A program made the translations under genes and the position numbers. From Bacillota bacterium (GTDB lineage: Bacteria; Bacillota; Clostridia; Christensenellales; SZUA-584): a stretch of DNA of 64,000 bases. Shown one piece after another: positions 8,288-17,038 of the stretch. Each line of letters begins with the position of its first letter. The first letter of the stretch is position 1. The stretch lies in assembly GCA_023410475.1 (NCBI GenBank), contig JAEYPS010000006.1, positions 62,001-126,000 on the forward strand, read 5' to 3'. The notes under the pieces were generated by a model. The model was not told the DNA's origin. It did no database searches and saw nothing but the letters and a program-made list of their open reading frames with translations.

Positions 8288-11200
8288 ATGCCAGTTGAGC
8301 CAATTATCAGACGTTATCTGCGGAGTTTTCAACAGGAATATATGGACGCCCTTGCGGGCGGGCAGCACACCGCCGAGCTATCTTTCCGGCCACCGCTTCA
8401 TATAATGTTTCAAGAGTTAGCCGCTGAGTTAAACGGGAGCCCGGATATTGTAGTAGTATTAGAGCCGCGAAACCAAGCTCGTATGGGTCGCCCGGACTGG
8501 CGGTTTCATGACAGAAACACACTCGGCGTTTACGGCTACATCGAAGCGAAAGGGTATTCTTCCGATGCTTTTGACATCGCCCCGCACGAGGAGCAGTTTA
8601 ACCGTTATCTCTCGCTCGGACATAAGTTAATAATCACGGACGGTGTCGATTTCGTATATTCCTTTGACGAGGGTGAACCGCTGCAAGTGATTTCCCTTAT
8701 TGTCAAGGCGAATATGAACCGCCCGGACTGGTCGCGCCTTACAATAAACCCGCAGTTTGAAATGATGATGCGTAGGTTTTTCGCCGAGCCGTCTCCGCAG
8801 TATTGCGACGAAGGCGGCTTGGTTGAACTTGTTGCGCTCCGAACACGCTTCTTGTCAAATGAGATTTTAAGATACGCAAGCATTCCGATTGATGAAGCGA
8901 TGGACGATACTGAGCGGAGCGCTATATCTCTTCTGGGCGAACTTCGTGAATTGGTGTACAATCACAACGATCTGGCTTTGCGGCAAGATAGAGTGTTTGC
9001 TGACTTCGCTGCACAGGTTATTATGTTCGCGCTTTTGTATGCGCACCGCGTGGAATGCACGGATGCGGATTTTCCGACAGAGAAAGAGCAAAAAATCAAA
9101 GACTATCTGTCGCGTGAAATCGAGGACGGACAAGCGCTACGCCCATTTCTCACAATTATTCATTATATCAATAATCACGGCGACGATAGCAATTTTATTT
9201 TGACATGGGCTGATGAGTGCATCCGTTTTTTATCGTTCGTACATATGACTGAGCAACAACGACAGCGTCCAGACTACCATAAACTGTTCGAATTATTTCT
9301 TTCAAAATTTGATCCGCGTTCCCGTTTCGATTACGGAGCATACTACACCCCGAGCGAGCTGGCTGATTGCATCATCCGTTTGGTCGAAGTCATAGCGCGT
9401 GACACTTTTGACGGTGCGAGCATTTTCGCCAACGGCAACACCCTTATCGACCCGTGCTGCGGGACGGGATCGTTCCTCGAGAGAATCCGACGCAACGACG
9501 AGAGGCGCGGCGCGTACACACTGTGCGGGATAGAGATTCTGCCTGCTCCGTATATGCTCGCCAATTACCGTATGGCAGCGCTTAATCAGGAAATCGAGGG
9601 CGGGCGCGCCAATAATGAATTATTGCTTGCTAATGCGCTCAGCAATGTCGTTTTCGGCGAACCTGCCAACACTGACACAGTCGAGGGTTTTGAACTGAAC
9701 CGCGCCTGTGAAATATCGTCGCATCCTATTACTCTCGTAATCGGTAATCCACCGTCCTCCGATTCCTCGAAAACGAATGTTGGCGATGATTTTTCAAGGA
9801 TACTGGCCTTGATGGAGGACTTCCGGCCTCCGGTTGAGAGCCGTCACGGCAGGCAAAACACGCAAAAACAAATAAACAATCCGCACCTCCAATTCTTACG
9901 CTGGGGCTGCGAGAAGTTGGAACAGTCGGAAAACCATTCCGTATTAGCGTATATAGTCCCCGCTACATTCCTCGAAGCAGAGTCGTATAGATTCGCGCGG
10001 AAATACATCGTCGAACATTTTTCCTCCGCTTGGATTGTTTCTGTAGACGCAGACGCACGCGCCGGAGTGCGCTCAGACAGTATGTTTAAAACACAGCAAG
10101 GGCGCGCCATACTTATCGCAACTCGGCGCTTCGGCGAACCTGCGGGTATTGCCGAATATTTGTATCACGACATTTCACGCCTCTCTAAAGCAGAGAAAAC
10201 GACGTGGCTTACGCAGGACGCCCAAGCGTCCCTGCGTGCGTTCACCATCCATGCAGTCGATGCGGCGAACTACTCCCTGCGCCCGTCCATACCGTTCAAC
10301 GAAGAACTTTATGCTTCCTATTGGCCGGTCAGCGGAGAATCAGAACCAACCGCCATATTCAAGAATCATTGCTCCGGCGTGAAACTCGCGCCGTCAAGTA
10401 TTTTCACACATCTGAAAATGCCAATGCTCAAAAGACGGAGCCGAGACATTATGCAACGCGGAGCACTCGCAGCCTATGAGTGGCTAGGAGCGCAGGATAA
10501 GCCACCTAAAGAGGTTGAAATCCTCACCTTTGCAAGGGAGCTTAATGCATATGGCAACGCAGCAGCGGTTGACATGCTCCTGAATGCAAACATCGTTGAC
10601 TACGCTTTCCGTCCGTTCCTTCCGATGAAGGCGTTCTTGTGGCAGGAATTGCTTCACAAATTTGCCAGCGTCGGAGGCGGAGGGACAAGACGCCGCCCTG
10701 AAATCAGCACGGCGTATTCTAACGAAGGAACCATCGGATTTGCACTGTCACATTCTCCGAAGGATCAGAAAGATGTGTTAAAGCAATTCGCTTCTTTCTG
10801 TTGGTATTATCCCGACAACGATTTGTGCAGGCGCGGCAATTCGTTCATCTACCTCAACCGTCACCCTGTAAAAAGGCGCGGCGGCGGGTATGACATAGTG
10901 AACAACATCAACGACCGGCTACGCGACGAACTTACCGCGCTTTTGGGTGTAGGCGATGACGCCGTCGCTACCGATATGATTTTCTACACATTCGCCATTT
11001 TATGCTCACAGGTCTACCTTGACGAGTTCGAGGGTGCGCTGTTCATTACAAATCGCACCGATTTACGCCCGCGCATTCCTATCGTGAGCGACGCAGCGGT
11101 ATTTCGTCGTCTTGTCAGCCTCGGACGCCAAATCGCCAACCTAGAGCGGAGAGACCATAGCCCGGCTAATCTTGCGGAGTACGACTATGACGAAATTAAA

Positions 11201-11557
11201 GACCAGGTGCCGCCAGACTTCCGGCTCGTCTGGACAAAGGCCATACAGCCTTTTGATGAAGAGCAGGAGACCATCACCTTAACGGATGGGAGACGCAATG
11301 TCGTTGTGAGTTGCCCGCTCGACGCGCAGAAGATAAACATAGCAGGGTACGAAGTTATCAAGAATGTGTGGATGAAGTTCAACTCCTACGATTATACCCA
11401 TTGCCCCTTTACGCCGGACGATATGGAGGGATTGCTCATTCTTGTAAACAAGCTGCTTGAATACGTCGGATTGGTTGGGGAAATCGACATTGTAATGCAT
11501 GAGGTAATTGACGGCCATTGCCCGATAATTCACCCTCTCGTTGGCACTGGCGCTTAA
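8288..11557 (+). CDS. fused restriction nuclease / N6-adenine DNA methyltransferase (type IIG / type ISP-like, helicase-less)
   Basis: A 1089-aa protein. Near the N-terminus is a PD-(D/E)xK nuclease core: RPDW (Asp70) and YIEAK (Glu86, Lys88). The centre holds an amino-methyltransferase: DPCCGTGSFLERI (motif I, Asp388) and GNPPSSDSS (motif IV, residues 487-490). The C-terminal third (for example VDYAFRPFLPMKAF) resembles the target recognition part of type ISP enzymes. There is no helicase domain, unlike true type ISP enzymes. Motif IV reads NPPS rather than the usual NPPY/F, losing the aromatic residue that stacks on the flipped adenine, so methylation activity is uncertain. ATG 8288 follows GAGGTGAT; a longer frame into the methyltransferase gene lacks a ribosome site. 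Confidence 0.8.
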   Translation: MPVEPIIRRYLRSFQQEYMDALAGGQHTAELSFRPPLHIMFQELAAELNGSPDIVVVLEPRNQARMGRPDWRFHDRNTLGVYGYIEAKGYSSDAFDIAPHEEQFNRYLSLGHKLIITDGVDFVYSFDEGEPLQVISLIVKANMNRPDWSRLTINPQFEMMMRRFFAEPSPQYCDEGGLVELVALRTRFLSNEILRYASIPIDEAMDDTERSAISLLGELRELVYNHNDLALRQDRVFADFAAQVIMFALLYAHRVECTDADFPTEKEQKIKDYLSREIEDGQALRPFLTIIHYINNHGDDSNFILTWADECIRFLSFVHMTEQQRQRPDYHKLFELFLSKFDPRSRFDYGAYYTPSELADCIIRLVEVIARDTFDGASIFANGNTLIDPCCGTGSFLERIRRNDERRGAYTLCGIEILPAPYMLANYRMAALNQEIEGGRANNELLLANALSNVVFGEPANTDTVEGFELNRACEISSHPITLVIGNPPSSDSSKTNVGDDFSRILALMEDFRPPVESRHGRQNTQKQINNPHLQFLRWGCEKLEQSENHSVLAYIVPATFLEAESYRFARKYIVEHFSSAWIVSVDADARAGVRSDSMFKTQQGRAILIATRRFGEPAGIAEYLYHDISRLSKAEKTTWLTQDAQASLRAFTIHAVDAANYSLRPSIPFNEELYASYWPVSGESEPTAIFKNHCSGVKLAPSSIFTHLKMPMLKRRSRDIMQRGALAAYEWLGAQDKPPKEVEILTFARELNAYGNAAAVDMLLNANIVDYAFRPFLPMKAFLWQELLHKFASVGGGGTRRRPEISTAYSNEGTIGFALSHSPKDQKDVLKQFASFCWYYPDNDLCRRGNSFIYLNRHPVKRRGGGYDIVNNINDRLRDELTALLGVGDDAVATDMIFYTFAILCSQVYLDEFEGALFITNRTDLRPRIPIVSDAAVFRRLVSLGRQIANLERRDHSPANLAEYDYDEIKDQVPPDFRLVWTKAIQPFDEEQETITLTDGRRNVVVSCPLDAQKINIAGYEVIKNVWMKFNSYDYTHCPFTPDDMEGLLILVNKLLEYVGLVGEIDIVMHEVIDGHCPIIHPLVGTGA

Positions 11558-11572
11558 TAGAGGTGAGGTACT

Positions 11573-12016
11573 ATGGCCGATGTTTACGATAAAGCAACTC
11601 GCTCTGCTGTAATGCAGAAAGTACGATCAAAAGGGAACAAATCAACAGAAAAGCGACTGGTTACATTGTTTCTCGAGAACGGTGTTACCGGATGGAGGCG
11701 CAACTATCCAGTAAAAGGACATCCCGACTTTGTTTTTTTAGACAGAAAAGTTGCAATATTTGTCGATGGTTGCTTTTGGCACGGACACGATTGCCGCAAT
11801 ACACGACCAAAGGAGAACGAAGAATACTGGAGGAGAAAGCGCGAACGTAATATCCAGCATGATCAGGAAATCACGGTATTGTTTCAAACACGAGGATGGA
11901 CTGTTGTTCGCATATGGGAATGCGAACTAAAGCAAAAAAATATCTCAGCTACTTTAGACAGAATTCAGCAGATGATTGGTAATAAAAGTAAAAATATGAT
12001 CTTTCATAACGAATAG
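11573..12016 (+). CDS. vsr: very short patch repair endonuclease Vsr
   Basis: A 147-aa protein matching Vsr over its length: DVYDKATRSAVMQKVRSKGNK at the N-terminus, the PD-(D/E)xK-type core KGHPDFVFLDRKVAIFVDG (Asp52) and CFWHGHDC (His70, His72). Vsr nicks beside T in T:G mismatches left when 5-methylcytosine deaminates and so limits the mutational cost of C5 methylation. Its place behind two C5 methyltransferases fits. RBS GAGGTGAGG precedes ATG 11573, with 15 bases after the nuclease stop. Confidence 0.93.
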   Translation: MADVYDKATRSAVMQKVRSKGNKSTEKRLVTLFLENGVTGWRRNYPVKGHPDFVFLDRKVAIFVDGCFWHGHDCRNTRPKENEEYWRRKRERNIQHDQEITVLFQTRGWTVVRIWECELKQKNISATLDRIQQMIGNKSKNMIFHNE

Positions 12017-12030
12017 AGGGGAGCGAATAC

Positions 12031-14061
12031 ATGAAAATTGATCGTGTAAATATTCGGAATTTCAGAATGTTGAAAGATCTTGATGTTGATTTTGAAGATG
12101 TCCTTTCTTTAATCATAGGGAAGAATAATTCCGGAAAAACATCCTTTTTAGCGATTCTTGAGAAATTCCTTTGCGGGAATAAGCCTGAGTTTACCTTGGA
12201 CGACTTTAATATTGAAACACAGGAGCAAATTTGTGCCTGTGAAAGCAGTTCCTTTACACCTGAAGATTATACAGAGATAGCTTTATCTTTAAAACTCTAT
12301 ATATCATACACAGACAGTGATAATATAGGAGAAGCTTCAGAATTGTTGCTTGATTTAGATGATAGCAAACACATTCTGGTAGTCTTATTTGAATATGTAC
12401 TTGAATATGAAAAATATATCAAACTCATGTCGGATTGCGCTGAATACAAGAAAAAGATCAATAAAGATTTTTCATATTTTGTAAGCAAAAACATCAACAA
12501 ATATTTCAAAGTTCGTATTTCGGCGTTGGAATATGGTAATGAGAGCAATTCAAAGATAATTTCTGATGATGTTATAAAGTCGGTGATTTCGATGCAAACC
12601 ATCGGCGCCAGACGCGATGTCGCTAACGATCAAGGGCGTAGTACTTCGCTCTCTCTGCTGGCTTATAAATATTACAATGCGAGCGTTGCCTCTGAGCTTG
12701 ATTTCCCAGAACTTCATAAACAACTGCTTGAAACAGACGATAACTTGTCCAAAGAATATCAAACGCTTTTCTTACCTGTCATAGATGAGATAAAGGAAAT
12801 GTCATATAATCCGCGCGAGGCAGAGATTTCGGTTATATCTTCTTTAAGTGAAAAGAAAATTTTTCAAGATAATACCATTGTGAAATATAAGCATGATGCT
12901 ACTTTATTACCTGAAGATTATAACGGTTTGGGGTACTTAAATCTATTTGCAATAATATTTAATATAAGAATTAAACTTGATCAGCTTGCGAAAAAGAAAG
13001 TGCCTGATGAAAAACCTGCGCCGATTAATTTATTATTTATAGAGGAACCAGAAGCGCATACACATCCTCAGATGCAGTATGTATTTATCACAAATATTAA
13101 GAAGCTACTGAAACGCCACAGCACTGATAGTGGCAAGCCATTTTCTCTCCAAACTATTATAAGCACGCATTCTTCGCATATAGTTTCACAATGTGATTTT
13201 AATGACATAAAGTATTTCTATCGTGAATCAAGTACAAGTATTAAGTCACGCAGCTTAAAAACTTTGTATTCAAAAATGGTAACAGCCACTGCCGATCCTG
13301 AAAAAACAAACCAAGAGCTATGTTTTAAATTTGTAAAACAATATGTGACGTTAAATCGCGCTGAACTATTTTTTGCGGATAAAGCTGTCCTTATTGAAGG
13401 CGATACTGAGCGAATGCTTCTCTCCGCTATGATGAGGAAGCTTGATAAGCAAAATGACAGTAAAAAAGACTATGTCCCGTTACTTTCTCAGAATATTTCT
13501 GTAATTGAAGTTGGAGCATATGCTCAAGTATTTGCATTATTTTTAGGATTCCTTGACATTAAAACACTTATTATTACAGACCTTGATTGCGCAAAAAAAG
13601 AAAATGATCGTCTTAAGAAGTGCCGATTCTCAGACAGTGAAACAACAACAAATGCATCGATTAAGTACTTTGTAAAAAAGGATAAGCCACAAGAACTCGC
13701 ACAGCTTAGTGCCAACCATTTGACTTTTAAGTTTGAAAACCCATCATGGGTTCCAGATCAATCCGGCTTATTAAGAGTAGCATTTCAGAAAGAAGAAAAA
13801 GGCTATCAGGCACGAAGTTTTGAAGATGCATTTTTATCTAAGAATCTGTCATTCGTTGTAGACAATAAAGAGGCTTTTTCAGGTTTGAAGAATCGGGAAA
13901 AAATTGTGGCGACAGCTAATGACTATTATGATCTTGCGGAAAGCTGTATTGATAGCAAAACCTCGTTTGCGCTTGATGTTCTTCTCTACTCTGGTGATGA
14001 TAATGATAAATGGGACATACCCCTATACATCAAGGAGGGATTGGAATGGCTGACGAAGTAA
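12031..14061 (+). CDS. gajA: OLD-family ATPase/TOPRIM nuclease (Gabija GajA-like)
   Basis: A 676-aa protein. The N-terminal ABC-type ATPase has GKNNSGKTS (Walker A, residues 30-38), the Walker B/signature region LLFIEEPEAHTHPQMQ (about 333-348) and STHSSHIVSQ (switch His). The C-terminal TOPRIM nuclease has VLIEGDTERMLL (about 452) and IITDLDC (about 513). Class 2 OLD nucleases followed by a UvrD-like helicase form the Gabija anti-phage pair, in which GajA nicks DNA when nucleotides are depleted. It is about 100 aa longer than the type GajA I recall. The gene is AT-rich, and its end overlaps the helicase gene by 16 bases. Confidence 0.85.
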   Translation: MKIDRVNIRNFRMLKDLDVDFEDVLSLIIGKNNSGKTSFLAILEKFLCGNKPEFTLDDFNIETQEQICACESSSFTPEDYTEIALSLKLYISYTDSDNIGEASELLLDLDDSKHILVVLFEYVLEYEKYIKLMSDCAEYKKKINKDFSYFVSKNINKYFKVRISALEYGNESNSKIISDDVIKSVISMQTIGARRDVANDQGRSTSLSLLAYKYYNASVASELDFPELHKQLLETDDNLSKEYQTLFLPVIDEIKEMSYNPREAEISVISSLSEKKIFQDNTIVKYKHDATLLPEDYNGLGYLNLFAIIFNIRIKLDQLAKKKVPDEKPAPINLLFIEEPEAHTHPQMQYVFITNIKKLLKRHSTDSGKPFSLQTIISTHSSHIVSQCDFNDIKYFYRESSTSIKSRSLKTLYSKMVTATADPEKTNQELCFKFVKQYVTLNRAELFFADKAVLIEGDTERMLLSAMMRKLDKQNDSKKDYVPLLSQNISVIEVGAYAQVFALFLGFLDIKTLIITDLDCAKKENDRLKKCRFSDSETTTNASIKYFVKKDKPQELAQLSANHLTFKFENPSWVPDQSGLLRVAFQKEEKGYQARSFEDAFLSKNLSFVVDNKEAFSGLKNREKIVATANDYYDLAESCIDSKTSFALDVLLYSGDDNDKWDIPLYIKEGLEWLTK

Positions 14062-15653
14062 TAGAGCAAATAAGAGAATGCCTTGTAAAAAAGCAAAATT
14101 TTCTATTAAGCGGCGGAGCAGGCAGCGGCAAAACCCATACGCTTATTCAAACATTACGAAATGTATTTGAGCATGATACCACTGCACGTGTCGCGTGTAT
14201 TACATACACAAATGTAGCCGCTGATGAAATAAAAGAGCGTTCACCCTATTCCAAACTTCATGTATCAACGATTCACGATTTTCTTTGGGAAGTGATTAAA
14301 GGGTATCAGAAAAACCTGAAGCAGGCTCTCGTTGCTTTAATTACTGCTGAAAAAAGCTCAAAAGGAACTGGAATAACCTATTCAGGCGAAGTTGAAATTT
14401 CTGAAAAAAATTTGGAACTTATCGAATATAAAAATTATAGAGATTTAGAAAAAGGTATTATTTCTCATGATGACTTATTAAAGGTGGCAAACTATATGTT
14501 CGCTGCCTACCCGCTCTTATCTAGAGTCTTATGCGGCAAATATGATTATATTTTTATCGACGAGTACCAAGATACTCAAAGAGTTGTTATTGATATCTTT
14601 TTAAGCCACATCAAAGAACAGGCTCAAGATTCCATTTGTATTGGTTTTTTCGGCGACAAAATGCAATCAATATATGATTCCGGCATTGGCAACATTCAAT
14701 CTTTTGTAGAGAGTGGCGATGTGACAGAGGTCATAAAAGAGGATAATTATCGGTGCTCGGTCTCCGTAATTGGATTGCTGAATAAGATACGCTCCGACAT
14801 ACAACAACAGCCTTCGAAGAAAGATGTGAAGGGAACAATTGCAAATAAGCCGGGCAGTATAACCTTCGTGTATTCACAAAACGAGTTTGAGTTAGAACAA
14901 TTTAAGAAATCAAAATTTGTTTCAGATTGGGCTTTTGATAATCCAAAACTCACGAAGGTTTTATTTTTGACACATAAGTTAATTGCTAAAAGGATTGGAT
15001 TTGAAGATCTTTTGAACGCTTATCAATACAATGATAGTCTGATTGGAAATGAGCCAGACAGGCTTGCAATACACCTGCTTAAGATGGGAAGCGTTCTTTA
15101 TCATTTTGAGCACAAAGATTATAGTCATGTAATATCTGAGATTCAAATTAAATTAAAGTCAAGCTCTGACAAAGGGAAAATAAACAAATTATTATCGGAT
15201 TTGCTCACGAATCAAACCATTGATATAGACACTATGATAAACCGTTTTAATCAAGAAAGTCTTGTGCGTAAGGATGATCGACTTGACACCTATATTACGG
15301 AACACACCGAAACTTACGATAAAATCAAGGCGCTACCATTCACACAAGCAATGGCTTATTTTAAGTACTATAATGACTATTCGCCATATTCAACGCAACA
15401 TGGAATAAAAGGTGCAGAATTTGATAATGTTCTTGTGATAATGGATAACGGAAGATGGAATAATTATAACTTCAAATACTATTTTGAAAAAACAACCGGA
15501 AAAGAAAGTGTTATAAGCCGAACAGAACGGATATTTTATGTTTGTTGCTCAAGAGCAATAAATAACCTGGTGATTTACTATCCAGAACCGACATCACAAA
15601 TAATTACACAAGCAAAGACTTTATTCGGCGATTCAAATGTACATTCAATATAA
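14046..15653 (+). CDS. gajB: UvrD/Rep-like superfamily 1 helicase (Gabija GajB-like)
   Basis: A 535-aa helicase with the full SF1A motif set: SGGAGSGKTHTL (Walker A), IFIDEYQDTQ (motif II), FFGDKMQSIY (III), DNYRCS (IV), TQHGIKGAEFDNVLVIMD (V) and VCCSRAINNLVIYY (VI). It partners the upstream OLD-type nuclease, as in Gabija. ATG 14046 lies five bases after AAGGAGGGA, and the gene starts inside the previous one, so expression is coupled. An upstream in-frame start at 14010 lacks a ribosome site. It is the last gene of the defence operon. Confidence 0.87.
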   Translation: MADEVIEQIRECLVKKQNFLLSGGAGSGKTHTLIQTLRNVFEHDTTARVACITYTNVAADEIKERSPYSKLHVSTIHDFLWEVIKGYQKNLKQALVALITAEKSSKGTGITYSGEVEISEKNLELIEYKNYRDLEKGIISHDDLLKVANYMFAAYPLLSRVLCGKYDYIFIDEYQDTQRVVIDIFLSHIKEQAQDSICIGFFGDKMQSIYDSGIGNIQSFVESGDVTEVIKEDNYRCSVSVIGLLNKIRSDIQQQPSKKDVKGTIANKPGSITFVYSQNEFELEQFKKSKFVSDWAFDNPKLTKVLFLTHKLIAKRIGFEDLLNAYQYNDSLIGNEPDRLAIHLLKMGSVLYHFEHKDYSHVISEIQIKLKSSSDKGKINKLLSDLLTNQTIDIDTMINRFNQESLVRKDDRLDTYITEHTETYDKIKALPFTQAMAYFKYYNDYSPYSTQHGIKGAEFDNVLVIMDNGRWNNYNFKYYFEKTTGKESVISRTERIFYVCCSRAINNLVIYYPEPTSQIITQAKTLFGDSNVHSI

Positions 15654-15661
15654 TAAAGCTT

Positions 15662-15698
15662 AAGAGAGGACTATCCCTTTGAGAGATAGCTCCTCTTT
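15662..15698 (+). terminator. terminator of the defence operon
   Basis: AAGAGAGGACTATC pairs with GATAGCTCCTCTT around a nine-base loop, with a short T run. It starts nine bases after the helicase stop. Confidence 0.7.
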
Positions 15699-15745
15699 CG
15701 CTTCCGTATCGGTTTGGTTTATGGTTCAACAAGTTTCCCTATTAG

Positions 15746-15772
15746 ACCATGCCTTTGGCGCATGGTTTTTTG
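15746..15772 (+). terminator. second rho-independent terminator
   Basis: ACCATGC pairs with GCATGGT, followed by TTTTTT. Together with the hairpin at 15662 it insulates the defence operon from the element backbone. Confidence 0.65.
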
Positions 15773-15851
15773 CAGATAGAAGCCAAAGCTATACGGAAAT
15801 TGCGTCATCTGTCACAGAGCAGAAAACTCCATGATTGGAATGAGAAGAACG

Positions 15852-16036
15852 CCAAAAGCGAAGCGCCTATTCCGGATGCACCGCAGCGCGAAAAGATATG
15901 CGTGAATTGCTCACGGCCAAGGCAACATTGACAGACTGCTGGGCGGCACGCGCAGACGGAACGGAAGCGAGAGCAGGACAGACAATGCGGCTCTTTTCAT
16001 CTCTCGGCAGGTGGCTTTTGCCGGAGGGATAGCCTG
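15852..16036 (+). pseudogene. degraded second copy of relaxase 3' end (direct repeat copy B)
   Basis: This stretch matches 5294-5479 in the same orientation, including the sequence past the relaxase stop (TTTGCCGGAGGG). Small gaps break the reading frame, so it is a relic. Its divergence from copy A rules out a recent target-site duplication and suggests it came from a related element's relaxase. Confidence 0.75.
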
Positions 16037-16330
16037 TATGGGTTTATCCTCCTTGGCAACCAAACGGCGCGGACAGGAAGCCGGTGTCAAGGGCGGGCTT
16101 TGGCACGTTTATCTTGACCCTTGACACGGATTTCTGTCTGTGCAACCTGCGGGCAAACTGCCCGCGCCAAAGCGTCCGCAAGGACGCGTAGCCGCACAAT
16201 TTATTATGTTGCGTTCCGTGGGGATTGGGGAACCTTCCCCAACAAGCTTTTTTGCAAAGCAAAAAGCAAGGTGTGTACAACCTTGCCCTGCTTGCCAAGA
16301 AAGTTATCCGATTTCTTAAATAATTATAAA
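16037..16330. other. hairpin-rich non-coding segment
   Basis: No gene seen. It holds TGTCAAGGG (16085-16093) with inverted partner CCCTTGACA (16118-16126), a 7-bp hairpin GCGGGCA/TGCCCGC (16149-16165), a 6-bp hairpin GCGTCC/GGACGC with GCAA loop (16172-16187) and GGGGAA/TTCCCC near 16230. The series suggests a structured element region, possibly tied to transfer; inference only. Confidence 0.5.
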
Positions 16331-16337
16331 CTCTTCA

Positions 16338-16364
16338 TCATTTTTTATCGGCTTGCGGTGTCTA
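16338..16364 (+). promoter_or_regulatory. putative ECF promoter P1 (sigma operon)
   Basis: TCATTT (16338-16343), exactly 15 bases, TGTCTA (16359-16364), continuing ATATA. It shares the motif with three other sites in this block and lies 115 bases before the sigma gene, implying autoregulation. Confidence 0.65.
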
Positions 16365-16478
16365 TATATTAAAAAACGCATATTGGTGGTATATATTCAT
16401 TAACAATTGATCATGGAAATGTGGTAAAATTAGTATGAAAGGTGGCTTGTTTCTACAAGAGCATTGGAGGCATCGCAA

Positions 16479-17006
16479 TTGATCAATGAAAAAAGAATCA
16501 TCGATATATTTGCGGAAAATTATAAAATGCTATCAAGGCTTGCAATAATGACCGTTAAGGATAAAGATGCAGCATTAGACGTAATGCAGAATGTGGCTCT
16601 CATACTTTTGAAAAAAGAAAATCAACTCAATGACATCGATAACGTAATAGGATTTCTGGCAACCTGTGTCCGCCGTGCCGCCCTGAATTATATAAGAGAC
16701 GAATCAAGGGCTTATCCGACTGATCCAGTCAAGCTTGAAGAAATGCATAGTGACGTACGCTCTCATATCGCAATTGATTATATAGAATGGGTTATGATGT
16801 TGAAAAAGCATCTTGTTTCGTATTCACCAAAATTACAGAGTGCGTTTATTAAGTACTATGTTGATGGTTATCCTTTGGCAGTGTTGGCAAAAGAGCTTAA
16901 TATGACGCCCAACGCGTTGGCACAACAATTCAAGAGGATGCGCGGGAAAATAGCATCTCAGTCACTAAAGTATAATATTCTGATAATGATTTTGTCTTTT
17001 TTATAA
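16479..17006 (+). CDS. ECF-type RNA polymerase sigma factor
   Basis: A 175-aa two-domain sigma factor. Region 2 covers about residues 15-75 (LAIMTVKDKDAALDVMQNVA, then FLATCVRRAALNYIRDE). Region 4 covers about 115-165 (FIKYYVDGYPLAVLAKELNM, then NALAQQFKRMRGKI), a sigma-70 HTH. TTG 16479 is chosen because GGAGG at 16466-16470 stands eight bases upstream. The next gene, 32 bases on, encodes a one-pass membrane protein, as for sigma/anti-sigma pairs. Conserved promoter motifs upstream of it and of nearby secreted-protein genes are the likely targets. It is AT-rich and unlike the element backbone. Confidence 0.82.
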   Translation: MINEKRIIDIFAENYKMLSRLAIMTVKDKDAALDVMQNVALILLKKENQLNDIDNVIGFLATCVRRAALNYIRDESRAYPTDPVKLEEMHSDVRSHIAIDYIEWVMMLKKHLVSYSPKLQSAFIKYYVDGYPLAVLAKELNMTPNALAQQFKRMRGKIASQSLKYNILIMILSFL

Positions 17007-17038
17007 GCAGATCATTTAAATTCGAGGTGAAACAGTTA

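Noticed and set aside
5688..15653. DISARM or BREX system
   Set aside because: C5 methyltransferases and a DNA methylase-like protein are present, but no DrmA/B/C helicase, DUF1998 or phospholipase-D gene, and no PglZ, BrxC or BrxL gene.
15749..15931. 60-residue protein gene on the plus strand
   Set aside because: The frame begins within the terminator hairpin at 15746 and runs into the relaxase relic; no ribosome site and no protein-like pattern.
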